Shown: piece by piece, positions 56,040-63,784 of the stretch | Layout of the letters: every line of letters starts with the position of its first letter | Numbering within the stretch: the first letter of the stretch is position 1 | Source: Pseudomonadota bacterium | Lineage (GTDB): Bacteria > Pseudomonadota > Gammaproteobacteria > Burkholderiales > Burkholderiaceae_E | DNA: 64,000 bases | NCBI GenBank assembly: GCA_023389055.1 | Contig: JAEWFA010000038.1 | Span: 1-64,000, forward strand | Reading direction: 5' to 3' | Translations under genes and position numbers: made by a program | Notes under the pieces: model-generated | Databases searched by the model: none | What the model was told of the DNA's origin: nothing | What the model saw: the letters and a program-made list of their open reading frames with translations, nothing else

Positions 56040-56143
56040 TCGACTCCCCAGATGCTCGTGCGCGCCTCGCCGCGAACCCGGCGGGGTTCGTCGCGAGCGG
56101 CCGGCAGGCGTCCGGTCGTCGAGCGCCTGCGCGGCGTGCGCCT

Positions 56144-56674
56144 TCAGAGCGTAGTGATGCGACCCTTCTCCAGCTTGATCGGCTGCAGCGTCGAGGTCGG
56201 AAATTCCAGTGCAGCACGATGCTCCTTGAGCACCGAGATCTCCCTCGGATGCGATTTGGTCTCGCGACCTTTCTGCTGCTCGACGAGGTCGGCGAGCGAA
56301 ACCGAGTCGAGGAACTCGATCATCCGCTTGTTCAGGTTGGTCCACAGCTCGTGCGTCATGCACGGGCCGTCGTCGTCCTGGCAATTCTCCTTGCCGCCGC
56401 ACTGCGTGGCGTCGAGCGGCTCGTCGACCGCGAAGATCATGTCGGCGACGGTGACGTCCTTCATCGGGCGCGCCAGCGTGTAGCCGCCGCCGGGGCCCCG
56501 CGTGCTCTCGACCAGTTCGTGACGCCGCAGCTTGCCGAACAACTGCTCCAGGTACGACAGCGAGATCTTCTGCCGCTGGCTGATGCCGGCCAGCGTGACC
56601 GGGCCGTGATGCTGGCGCATCGCCAGGTCGATCATCGCGGTGACCGCAAAGCGTCCCTTCGTGGTGAGTCGCAT
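56144..56674 (-). CDS. iscR: Iron-sulfur-responsive Rrf2 family regulator IscR
   Basis: This 176-residue regulator has a winged helix: MRLTTKGRFAVTAMIDLAMR at the start, ISLSYLEQLFGKLRRHELVE as recognition region, and STRGPGGGYTLARP as wing. The cluster ligands Cys92, Cys98 and Cys105 with nearby His108 are present in CGGKENCQDDDGPC then MTHEL, so it should sense the cell's Fe-S status. An extra 20-residue tail (RAALEFPTSTLQPIKLEKGR) is longer than in E. coli. A good IscR operator overlaps the promoter just upstream. Confidence 0.93.
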   Translation of the reverse strand: MRLTTKGRFAVTAMIDLAMRQHHGPVTLAGISQRQKISLSYLEQLFGKLRRHELVESTRGPGGGYTLARPMKDVTVADMIFAVDEPLDATQCGGKENCQDDDGPCMTHELWTNLNKRMIEFLDSVSLADLVEQQKGRETKSHPREISVLKEHRAALEFPTSTLQPIKLEKGRITTL

Positions 56675-56685
56675 GGAGAACTCCG

Positions 56686-56711
56686 ATTAGTGGACTAGTT
56701 TAGTCTGATAT
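56686..56711 (-). promoter_or_regulatory. Probable type 1 IscR operator of iscR
   Basis: On the minus strand the stretch ATATCAGACTAAACTAGTCC followed by ACTAAT fits the type 1 IscR motif: a GACT core, an AT-rich spacer, then a GTC core, with flanking AT. It is 12 bases upstream of the start codon and overlaps a possible -10 element TAAACT, with TAGACA 16 bases further up. This implies repression by cluster-loaded IscR, as in other bacteria. Confidence 0.65.
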
Positions 56712-56735
56712 TGAGAATTGTCTACTTCGTGGCTG

Positions 56736-56768
56736 GGAAATCTTTCCGAAAAGTCGGAAAGGATTTCC
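56736..56768. repeat. Long imperfect dyad upstream of iscR
   Basis: Arms GGAAATCTTTCCGA (56736-56749) and TCGGAAA-G-GATTTCC (56754-56768) form a 14-bp stem with one bulged G and a loop of AAAG. It lies in the divergent region between iscR and the esterase gene, about 60 bases upstream of iscR. No gene ends here and no T-tract follows, so a protein-binding site or RNA structure is more likely than a terminator. Confidence 0.6.
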
Positions 56769-57092
56769 GCTTTTCCTACTTTCCTGTCGCCATCGACGAT
56801 TCACCCGACGCTGCGACGCCGTTCTTCGGCCACTTTCCCCGCCGGAAGTCCGGGTCGCAACCCCCAAGGGCGATAGGGTCGCCTTAACCCCTAGCATTCC
56901 AGCGTCCCGGGCAGGGAAATCCCTAGACAGGAACCCTGGCCGACGAAGGGCCTTGCGGCGCCGGGGCATTTCTCGCGACGCGACCGGCGTTGCCTAGGAT
57001 CTCGCTGGCAGCACGACAAAAAAATCCGCCGCGGGACCCGGTCCGCTCCGAGACCGGAACGTCGGCCCGCGGCCCGAAACCAGGAGTGACGA
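56769..57092. other. Upstream region of the esterase gene
   Basis: About 320 bases hold no supported gene. A possible ribosome site AGGAG lies at about 57081-57085, just before the esterase start. No clear promoter consensus was recognised. GC content appears lower near 56701-56800 than in the surrounding genes. Confidence 0.4.
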
Positions 57093-58832
57093 ATGACGCG
57101 CTCACGATGGGCGGCGGCTTGTGCCGCTGCGATGGTGGCCCTCGGGCTGTCGGGATGCGGAAGCGACTCCGATGATCCCGAGGTGCGAAGCACCTCGCTG
57201 GGGGTGGTCAGGGGGGTGGACGACCGCGCCACCGATACGCTGTCCTGGAAGGGAATTCCGTTCGCGAAGGCGCCGCTGGGCGAGCTGCGCTGGAAGGCAC
57301 CGGTCGATCCGGCTCCGTGGACGTCGACGCTCGACGCAACGCAGTTCGGCGCCGCTTGCCTGCAGAACGGTCGCATCTACGGGCCGGGGCAGAACAACCG
57401 CTACGACGACACCATTGCGCAGACGCTGAACCAGCCGGTGGGCAGCGAAGACTGCCTGACGCTGAACATCTGGCGCCCGCGTGGCAACGAGAAGAACCTT
57501 CCCGTCATCGCCTTCGTCTACGGCGGCAGCAACATCTCCGGCTATACGGCCGACCCCACCTACGACGGCGCAGCGCTCGCGAAGGCGGCCAATGCCGTCG
57601 TCGTCACGATGAACTACCGGGTCGGCGTGCTGGGCTTCTTCCGGCTGCCGCAACTGGAGGCGGGCAACGACGACCCCGCCGACTCGGGCAACTTCGCGCT
57701 GCTCGACATCACGCAGGCGCTGAAGTTCATCCAGCGCGACATCGGGCGTTTCGGCGGAGATGCATCGAACGTCACGCTGATGGGCCAGTCGGCCGGCGCG
57801 ATCGACGTGTGGGCACTGATGACTTCGCCGCTCGCCGATTCCCTGTTCCACAAGGCAGTGCCGCTCAGCGGGGGGATCTCGACGACGGCGACGCTGCCCG
57901 CCGGTTCGATTCCGATCATCAGCCCGGCCGCCACGTATACGACCCAGGCGAACCAGCTCCTGTACGAGTTGCTGATCGCCGACGGGCGCGCCACCGACGC
58001 AACGAGTGCGCAGGCGGTCGTCGCCGGTATGACGGATGCCCAGGTCGCCGAGTACGTGCGCTCGAAGAGCGCTTCGACGATCCTCACGACCGTGCTGACA
58101 AAGCTCGGCCCGAAGGGGCTGGCCGGTTCGGGTCCGATTCCGGACGGCAACGTGCTGCCGGCCGATCCGATTGCCGCCATTCGCGCCGGGCAGTATCGAG
58201 CGGTTCCGGTGCTCGCCGGCAATACGCGCGACGAAGGCAAGCTCTTCGCTCCGTTCCTGGCGCTGCTGCCGCCGGCGGGCAGCCCGCCGGGCTTCATCGT
58301 CGACGACGCGACGCGCTTCCGGATGATGGCGAACTACGACCCGAATGCGGCGCCGCAACTCACCGACGCCGACATCATCAACGCGGCGTACCTGCCGGTC
58401 GATGCGCCGGGAACGGGATGGACGGCGCGCACCGAACTGCTCGACGACATCTTCATGACGGTGAACCGCATTGACGCGCTCGAAGCGGTGAAGTCGCGCC
58501 AGCAGAACGTCTGGTTCTACCGCTTCGACTGGGACGAGGAACCGGCGCCGTGGAACGACGTGTACGGTGCCGCACACGCGTTCGACCTGCCCTTCCTCTT
58601 CGGCAACTTCGGCCCGTCGCTGTTCTCCAACGCGGCGAACAGCAAGGCGAACGAGCCCGGACGCCTGGCACTGTCGAAGGCGATGATGGCCAGCATCGCG
58701 GCATTCGCGCGCAACGGCGACCCGAATAATCCGGCCGTGCCGCAATGGCCGACCTGGCCCGCGGCGATGGTGTTCGACGCGAGCCCGAGCGGGACTGCCA
58801 TCCACGTGGAGCCCGACGGCAAGCTCGAGTGA
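57093..58832 (+). CDS. Type B carboxylesterase lipoprotein
   Basis: This 579-residue exported esterase has a signal peptide ending in the lipobox LGLSGCG (Cys about residue 24). The carboxylesterase domain is complete: WKGIPFAKAPLGELRWKAP, the EDCLTLNIWRP block, the nucleophile in VTLMGQSAGAIDVW (Ser about 231), the oxyanion VYGGSNISG, and the C-terminal His in DVYGAAHAFDLPFLFGNF. The oxyanion loop reads YGGS where most relatives have HGGG. It should act on carboxylic esters at the cell surface or periplasm. The substrate is unknown, and it stands alone. Confidence 0.88.
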   Translation: MTRSRWAAACAAAMVALGLSGCGSDSDDPEVRSTSLGVVRGVDDRATDTLSWKGIPFAKAPLGELRWKAPVDPAPWTSTLDATQFGAACLQNGRIYGPGQNNRYDDTIAQTLNQPVGSEDCLTLNIWRPRGNEKNLPVIAFVYGGSNISGYTADPTYDGAALAKAANAVVVTMNYRVGVLGFFRLPQLEAGNDDPADSGNFALLDITQALKFIQRDIGRFGGDASNVTLMGQSAGAIDVWALMTSPLADSLFHKAVPLSGGISTTATLPAGSIPIISPAATYTTQANQLLYELLIADGRATDATSAQAVVAGMTDAQVAEYVRSKSASTILTTVLTKLGPKGLAGSGPIPDGNVLPADPIAAIRAGQYRAVPVLAGNTRDEGKLFAPFLALLPPAGSPPGFIVDDATRFRMMANYDPNAAPQLTDADIINAAYLPVDAPGTGWTARTELLDDIFMTVNRIDALEAVKSRQQNVWFYRFDWDEEPAPWNDVYGAAHAFDLPFLFGNFGPSLFSNAANSKANEPGRLALSKAMMASIAAFARNGDPNNPAVPQWPTWPAAMVFDASPSGTAIHVEPDGKLE

Positions 58833-58902
58833 GCGCGAAGCCGGGGCCACCCGGGCGGCCCCTCGGCAGCGCACGCCGCGGCGGCGTGCGCTGCCTGCCT
58901 CC

Positions 58903-59394
58903 TCAGGCGGCCGCGACCTGCGTCGCGCGCCGCTTCGCCAGCTCCAGCAGGCCGTTGCAGGCGTCCTCGATGTAGTCGAGCGTCTGGTCGAAGCCCTGGA
59001 CGTTGCCGTAGTACGGATCCGGAATCGTCGCCGTCTCGTGCTCGGTGGCGAAGCGCATCAGCAACTGCAGTTTGTGGTGCGACGCCTTCGGCGCCAGCTG
59101 CTGCAGTGCCGAAAGGTTGTCCCAGTCCATCGCGAGGACGAGGTCGTACTCGTCGAAATCCTTCTCGCGCACGCGCGTGGCGCGCAGGTCGGCGATGTCG
59201 TATCCGCGTCGCGAAACCGCCGCCTGCGCGCGGCGATCGGGCGCCTCGCCAAGATGGAACGCGTGCGTTCCCGCCGAGGCGACGCGCACGACCTCGTCGA
59301 GTCCGGCCTGGCGCACCAGGTGCCGGAACACGCCCTCCGCCATCGGCGAGCGGCAGATGTTGCCCATGCACACGAACAGCACGCGCGTATTCAT
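58903..59394 (-). CDS. Low-molecular-weight protein-tyrosine phosphatase
   Basis: This 163-residue phosphatase has the catalytic P-loop VLFVCMGNICRSPMAEGVF at residues 5-23, with nucleophile Cys9 and Arg15. The general acid is in TIPDPYYGNVQGFDQTLDYI. Low-molecular-weight phosphatases of this kind often oppose tyrosine kinases in capsule synthesis, but no kinase or Wzc partner lies here. The start at 59394 fits; an in-frame ATG at 59424 would add ten residues. It lies 68 bases from uvrB on the same strand. Confidence 0.92.
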   Translation of the reverse strand: MNTRVLFVCMGNICRSPMAEGVFRHLVRQAGLDEVVRVASAGTHAFHLGEAPDRRAQAAVSRRGYDIADLRATRVREKDFDEYDLVLAMDWDNLSALQQLAPKASHHKLQLLMRFATEHETATIPDPYYGNVQGFDQTLDYIEDACNGLLELAKRRATQVAAA

Positions 59395-59461
59395 CGCGAG
59401 CGATACCGGTTCTCTCTTTGCCATTGTCGTATCCGTAACCGCGTGAGTCGAAGAAATCTGT

Positions 59462-61582
59462 TCAGGCGCTCCTGCGCCGCGCCGCAGCCCGATCGCCTGC
59501 CGGAGTCGGATCTGCAACGAACGGAACCACATTGCTCCCCCCGTCCGAACCGAAGAATCTTTGCTTGAGCGCGGCGAGCTGGTCGCGCGTCTGCGCGGCC
59601 TTCTCGAACTCGAGGTTCTGCGCCTGCTCGAGCATTGCCTTTTCGAGCCGGCGGATCTCGCGAGCGAGGCCCTTCTCGCCGAGCGCTTCGTATTTCGATT
59701 GCTCCTCGGCGGCGCGCAATTCGATCCGCGACTGCGTGGCGTCATAGACGCCATCGATCATCTCGCGCACCTGCTTGCGCACGCCGCGCGGAACGATGCC
59801 GCGACTCGCATTGAAAGCCAGTTGCTTCACGCGCCGCCGCTCGGTCTCGTCGATCGCACGGCGCATCGAGTCGGTCATCCGGTCGGCATACAGGATCGCG
59901 CAGCCGTTCAGGTTGCGCGCGGCACGTCCCACCGTCTGGATCAGGCTGCGCTCGCTGCGCAGGAAGCCTTCCTTGTCCGCATCGAGGATCGCCACCAGCG
60001 ATACCTCGGGAATGTCGAGCCCCTCGCGCAGCAGGTTGATGCCCACCAGCACGTCGAAGGCGCCCAGCCGCAGATCGCGGATGATCTCGACGCGCTCCAC
60101 CGTGTCGATATCCGAGTGCAGATAGCGCACCCGCACGCCGTTCTCGGCCAGGTGGTCGGTGAGCTCCTCGGCCATGCGCTTGGTGAGCGTGGTGACGAGC
60201 ACGCGATCGTTCGCCGCCACCCGGTCGTGGATCTCCGAGAGCAGGTCGTCGACCTGCGTGGCCGCGGGGCGGACGATGACCTGCGGGTCGACGAGCCCGG
60301 TGGGCCGCACGACCTGCTCGACGACCTGCCCCGCGTGCGTCTTCTCGTAGTCGGCAGGCGTGGCCGAGACGAACACGCACTGGCCGATCTTGCGCTCGAA
60401 CTCCTCGAACTGCAGCGGCCGGTTGTCCAGCGCCGACGGCAGCCGGAAGCCGTATTCGACGAGCGTCTCCTTGCGCGAGCGGTCGCCGCGAAACATTCCG
60501 CCGAGCTGCCCGATCGTCACGTGGCTCTCATCGATGAACATCAGCGAGTCGGACGGCAGGTAGTCGACCAGCGTCGGCGGCGGGTCGCCCGGACGCGCAC
60601 CCGACAGGTGCCGCGTGTAGTTCTCGATGCCCTTGCAGAAGCCCAGCTCCTGGAGCATCTCCATGTCGAAGCGGGTGCGCTGTTCGAGGCGCTGCGCCTC
60701 GACGAGCTTGCCCTGCTCGTGGAAGAACTCGAGCCGCTCGCGAAGCTCGGCACGGATGGTCTCCAGCGCACGCAGGACCGTCGCGCGCGGAGTCACGTAA
60801 TGCGACGACGGATAGACGGTGAAGCGCGGGATCTTCTGACGCACGCGCCCGGTGAGCGGATCGAACAGCTGGATGCTCTCGATCTCGTCGTCGAACATCG
60901 CCACGCGCACGGCGAGCTCGGCGTGCTCGGCCGGGAAGATGTCGATCGTGTCGCCGCGCACCCGGAAGGTACCGCGCGTGAAGTCGGTTTCGCTCCTCTT
61001 GTACTGCATCGCGACCAGCCGTTGCAGCACCTCGCGTTGCGCGATGCGGTCCTTCACGCGAAGCACGAGGATCATCTCGTGATAGTCGCGCGGATTGCCG
61101 ATCCCGTAGATGCACGAGACGGTGGCCACGATCACGGTGTCGCGTCGCTCGAGCAGCGACTTCGTCGTCGACAGCCGCATCTGCTCGATGTGCTCGTTGA
61201 TCGACGAATCCTTCTCGATGTACAGGTCGCGCTGCGGGACGTAGGCCTCGGGCTGGTAGTAGTCGTAGTAGGAGACGAAGTACTCGACCGCGTTGTTCGG
61301 GAAGAACTCGCGCATCTCGGCGTACAGCTGGGCGGCGAGCGTCTTGTTCGGCGCGAGCACGAGCGCGGGCCGGCCCATCCGGGCGATGACGTTGGCCATC
61401 GTGTACGTCTTGCCCGAGCCGGTGACGCCCAGCAGCGTCTGGAAGCTCAGCCCGTCGCGCACGCCCTCCACCAACCGCTCGATCGCCTCGGGCTGGTCGC
61501 CGGCCGGCGGAAACGGTTGGTGCAGCTGGAACGGGCTGCCGGGAAAGCGGTGGAGCGCCGGTGCGGGCGCGGGTTCGGTCAT
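59462..61582 (-). CDS. uvrB: Excinuclease ABC subunit B
   Basis: This 706-residue helicase-like subunit verifies DNA damage in nucleotide excision repair. Walker A is LLGVTGSGKTYTMANVIA, the damage-binding beta-hairpin is FVSYYDYYQPEAYVPQRDLY, and Walker B is SLMFIDESHVTIGQ. Helicase motifs V and VI are LLREGLDIPEVSLV and QTVGRAARNLNG. The C-terminal UvrC-binding coiled coil (EIRRLEKAMLEQAQNLEFEK) is intact. The start MTEPAPAPALHRFPGSPFQL at 61582 is chosen because residues before it are unlike the family. No clear LexA box was found upstream. Confidence 0.96.
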   Translation of the reverse strand: MTEPAPAPALHRFPGSPFQLHQPFPPAGDQPEAIERLVEGVRDGLSFQTLLGVTGSGKTYTMANVIARMGRPALVLAPNKTLAAQLYAEMREFFPNNAVEYFVSYYDYYQPEAYVPQRDLYIEKDSSINEHIEQMRLSTTKSLLERRDTVIVATVSCIYGIGNPRDYHEMILVLRVKDRIAQREVLQRLVAMQYKRSETDFTRGTFRVRGDTIDIFPAEHAELAVRVAMFDDEIESIQLFDPLTGRVRQKIPRFTVYPSSHYVTPRATVLRALETIRAELRERLEFFHEQGKLVEAQRLEQRTRFDMEMLQELGFCKGIENYTRHLSGARPGDPPPTLVDYLPSDSLMFIDESHVTIGQLGGMFRGDRSRKETLVEYGFRLPSALDNRPLQFEEFERKIGQCVFVSATPADYEKTHAGQVVEQVVRPTGLVDPQVIVRPAATQVDDLLSEIHDRVAANDRVLVTTLTKRMAEELTDHLAENGVRVRYLHSDIDTVERVEIIRDLRLGAFDVLVGINLLREGLDIPEVSLVAILDADKEGFLRSERSLIQTVGRAARNLNGCAILYADRMTDSMRRAIDETERRRVKQLAFNASRGIVPRGVRKQVREMIDGVYDATQSRIELRAAEEQSKYEALGEKGLAREIRRLEKAMLEQAQNLEFEKAAQTRDQLAALKQRFFGSDGGSNVVPFVADPTPAGDRAAARRRSA

Positions 61583-61887
61583 GCGCAAAAGGTCCGGATC
61601 AGCGCGCGTCGGCAGCGTGCTAAACTCTTTTTCAGGGTTGTCCCGCAGTGCCGCGCAAGGCTGGCAAGGCGGTTTTTCGTTGCATCGCACAATACGCGGC
61701 CCGCCGGATTCCCCGGCAGCGCATCGCACAGACGAGCGTCACGAAAACCCACCTGTACCGGAGCCTTGGGGCGCCGGCGGCAAAACCGTCATTATCGCCT
61801 CCACGTCCCTAAAAATCCAGCATTGCGCGCGGTTGATGCTGCAGCGCACCTAGTGCTCGATTCTCCCAGCCGAAGAGCCCCGCCCCA
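61583..61887. other. Divergent intergenic region between uvrB and the aminotransferase
   Basis: No gene is supported. The region has low-complexity stretches (CTCTTTTTCAGGG near 61624, GGCGGTTTTTCG near 61668) and should hold the two divergent promoters. I could not assign boxes with confidence. No CTGT-N8-ACAG motif was seen. Confidence 0.4.
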
Positions 61888-63096
61888 ATGATTTCGTCGA
61901 TGTTTGCCGCCGTCGAAATGGCGCCGAGAGATCCTATTCTCGGGTTGACCGAAGCCTTCAATGCCGACCCGCGCGCCAGCAAGGTGAACCTCGGCGTGGG
62001 CATCTATTACGACGACAGCGGCCGCATCCCGTTGCTGGAAGCCGTGCGCCGGGCCGAGCGCGCCCGCGTCGACGCCGCGCCGGCTCGCGGGTACCTTCCG
62101 ATCGAAGGATTCGGCGCCTACAACCAGGCGGTGCAGAAGTTGCTGTTCGGCCCGGACTCGCCGCTGCTCGCCGACGGGCGGGTGGCGACCTTCGAAGCGC
62201 TGGGCGGCACCGGCGCGCTGCGCGTCGGCGCCGACTTCCTGCGACGGCTCTACCCGCAGGCGGGCGTCTGGATCAGCGACCCGAGCTGGGAGAACCACCG
62301 CGCGCTGTTCGAGGCGGCCGGCTTCGCCGTCCAGGCCTACCCCTACTACGACCCGGCCACGCACGGCCTGCGCTTCGACGCGATGCTCGAGGCGCTGCGC
62401 GGGCTTGCCCCGCGCTCGATCGTCGTGCTGCACGCCTGCTGCCACAACCCCACCGGCGTAGACCTGAACGCCGCGCAGTGGGACGCCGTGGTCGCTACCG
62501 TGCGCGAGCGGGACCTCGTCGCCTTCCTCGACCTGGCGTACCAGGGCTTCGCCGAGGGCATCGACCCCGATGCGATCGCGGTGCGCAAGTTCGCCGATTC
62601 GGGCCTGCCCTTCTTCGTCTCGAGCTCGTTCTCGAAGTCGTTCTCGTTGTACGGCGAACGCGTCGGCGCGTTGTCGATCGTCACCGCGGACCGCGACGAG
62701 GCGGCGCGCGTCACCAGCCAGGTCAAGCGCGTGATCCGCACCAACTATTCGAATCCGCCGACGCACGGCGCAGCGATCGTCGCCGCGGTGCTGACGACGC
62801 CCGAGCTGCGCGAGCTCTGGGAGCGCGAGCTGTCCGGGATGCGCGATCGCATCCGCTCGATGCGCACCGGGCTCGTGCAGCGGCTGCGCCGGAACGGCAT
62901 CGACCAGGACTTCTCCTTCGTCGAGCGCCAGCGCGGGATGTTCTCGTATTCGGGACTGAACCCGAAGCAGGTCGAGCGGCTGCGCGACGAATTCGGGATC
63001 TACGCGGTGGGCACGGGTCGCATCTGCCTGGCGGCGTTGAACAGCCGGAACATCGATGCAGTGGCGAAGGCGATGGCGGGGGTGATCAAGGACTGA
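61888..63096 (+). CDS. Aromatic amino acid / aspartate aminotransferase (AspC/TyrB family)
   Basis: This 402-residue PLP enzyme of the class Ia aminotransferases has the full family pattern: FNADPRASKVNLGVGIYYDD, EALGGTGALRVGADFL, ISDPSWENHRALFEAAGF and HACCHNPTGVDLN. The PLP lysine is in SSSFSKSFSLYGERVGAL, and the Arg for the substrate carboxylate is in RTNYSNPPTHG. It most likely transfers amino groups between aromatic amino acids or aspartate and 2-oxoglutarate. The start MISSMFAAVEMAPRDPILGL is usual. Confidence 0.93.
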   Translation: MISSMFAAVEMAPRDPILGLTEAFNADPRASKVNLGVGIYYDDSGRIPLLEAVRRAERARVDAAPARGYLPIEGFGAYNQAVQKLLFGPDSPLLADGRVATFEALGGTGALRVGADFLRRLYPQAGVWISDPSWENHRALFEAAGFAVQAYPYYDPATHGLRFDAMLEALRGLAPRSIVVLHACCHNPTGVDLNAAQWDAVVATVRERDLVAFLDLAYQGFAEGIDPDAIAVRKFADSGLPFFVSSSFSKSFSLYGERVGALSIVTADRDEAARVTSQVKRVIRTNYSNPPTHGAAIVAAVLTTPELRELWERELSGMRDRIRSMRTGLVQRLRRNGIDQDFSFVERQRGMFSYSGLNPKQVERLRDEFGIYAVGTGRICLAALNSRNIDAVAKAMAGVIKD

Positions 63097-63112
63097 CGCA
63101 GCGCCGATTATG

Positions 63113-63128
63113 CTGTATATAGTTACAG
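63113..63128 (+). promoter_or_regulatory. LexA-type SOS box
   Basis: CTGTATATAGTTACAG fits the CTGT-N8-ACAG consensus exactly, with AT-rich interior and dyad arms that extend to TGCTGTA/TACAGCA. It lies one base before the ATG of the truncated endonuclease-like frame at 63130 and after the aminotransferase stop. Its function depends on LexA, which was not seen in this window. Confidence 0.6.
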
Positions 63129-63129
63129 C

Positions 63130-63324
63130 ATGCAGCGGCAGAAAAACACGAAGTGGATCGGCGATCCGAGCGCTGCCCAGACGCTGGCCAAGCTTCTCGA
63201 ATGCGGCTATGCGGTATCGCTTCCCTTCGGCGACTGGTGCTTGGATAGCAAGGGGTCGATCCCTGCTATACTGCTCGGCTATTCCCCGATAGCTCAGTCG
63301 GTAGAGCGACGGACTGTTAACTGA
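63130..63324 (+). pseudogene. N-terminal remnant of an intron-associated PD-(D/E)XK endonuclease (I-SspI-like)
   Basis: The first 43 codons read MQRQKNTKWIGDPSAAQTLA, then KLLECGYAVSLPFGDWCLDS. The pattern NTK-x-IGD-x-S-x-A followed by GY-x-VSLPFGD is what I recognise as the start of the PDDEXK_5 family, which includes I-SspI, a homing endonuclease from a cyanobacterial tRNA intron. The catalytic acidic and Lys residues normally follow, but here the frame runs into the tRNA-Asn promoter and gene and stops at 63324. It is therefore dead. Its place just before an intron-containing tRNA is telling. Homology was judged by eye. Confidence 0.6.
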
Positions 63325-63581
63325 TGGCAGCCCGCACGGGAAACCGTGCGGTGAATAACACCCCTAATTCGGGGAACCCTAAGGCGCTCCACACGGGCGC
63401 TAAGGCAATCCCGAGCAAGCAGGCGCGAGCGATCGTCGCTGGGCATGTGTAGAGACTTTACGGGGTGCGCCTACGGCGATCGAAGCGGGTCGCTACGGCG
63501 AAGAGAAAGTCCAAGCCGAGCGGAAACGTTCGGGCACTTGTAATCCGCAGGTCCCTGGTTCGAGCCCAGGTCGGGGAGCCA
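63283..63581 (+). tRNA. tRNA-Asn (GUU) interrupted by an intron
   Basis: The exons 63283-63317 and 63541-63581 join into a standard 76-nt tRNA. Acceptor TCCCCGA pairs with TCGGGGA, the D-loop has AGTCGGTAGAGC, and the anticodon loop CTGTTAA carries GTT. The T-arm is CCTGG-TTCGAGC-CCAGG, followed by discriminator G and encoded CCA. Without the insert the sequence is a normal bacterial tRNA-Asn. The insert splits the anticodon between its second and third bases. A TATACT box lies at 63267-63272, and a strong terminator follows. It probably must splice to work if no other tRNA-Asn gene exists. Confidence 0.93.
63318..63540 (+). ncRNA. Group I intron (Azoarcus-like, probably IC3) in tRNA-Asn
   Basis: This 223-nt insert has group I hallmarks. 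P1 pairs exon CTGU with intron GCAG (63327-63330) and puts a U-G wobble at the 5' splice site. The intron ends in G (63540). P2 is a perfect 8-bp hairpin with GAAA loop (63332-63351). P3 is CACCCC/GGGGTG (63359-63364, 63462-63467). P4 is TCGGG/CCCGA (63369-63373, 63410-63414). P7 is GACTTT/AAAGTC (63454-63459, 63506-63511). P9 is a 7-bp hairpin with GAAA loop (63516-63533). Core text such as GTGTAGAGACT resembles the Azoarcus tRNA-Ile intron. No open frame for an endonuclease lies inside. Confidence 0.9.
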
Positions 63582-63590
63582 TCCTGAGTG

Positions 63591-63624
63591 ACGAAGCCCG
63601 CTTGAAGCGGGCTTCGTCGTTTCT
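63591..63624 (+). terminator. Rho-independent terminator after tRNA-Asn
   Basis: ACGAAGCCCGCT and AGCGGGCTTCGT form a 12-bp perfect stem with a short loop (63591-63617), followed by CGTTTCTT. It lies ten bases after the tRNA CCA end and should end the tRNA transcript. Confidence 0.9.
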
Positions 63625-63784
63625 TGCCGCGACTGGCTGCGTTCGCTCAAAAAAGTCGGGCCCGGCAGTACGGCGACGCGCCACTGAACAAAAAGGGCCG
63701 AAGAATCAAGCGCTCCTCGCCTTTTTGCGGCGCCTGCACTGAACCAGATGTCAAGTGCGCCGACACCGACGCTGTATCGCGCCG

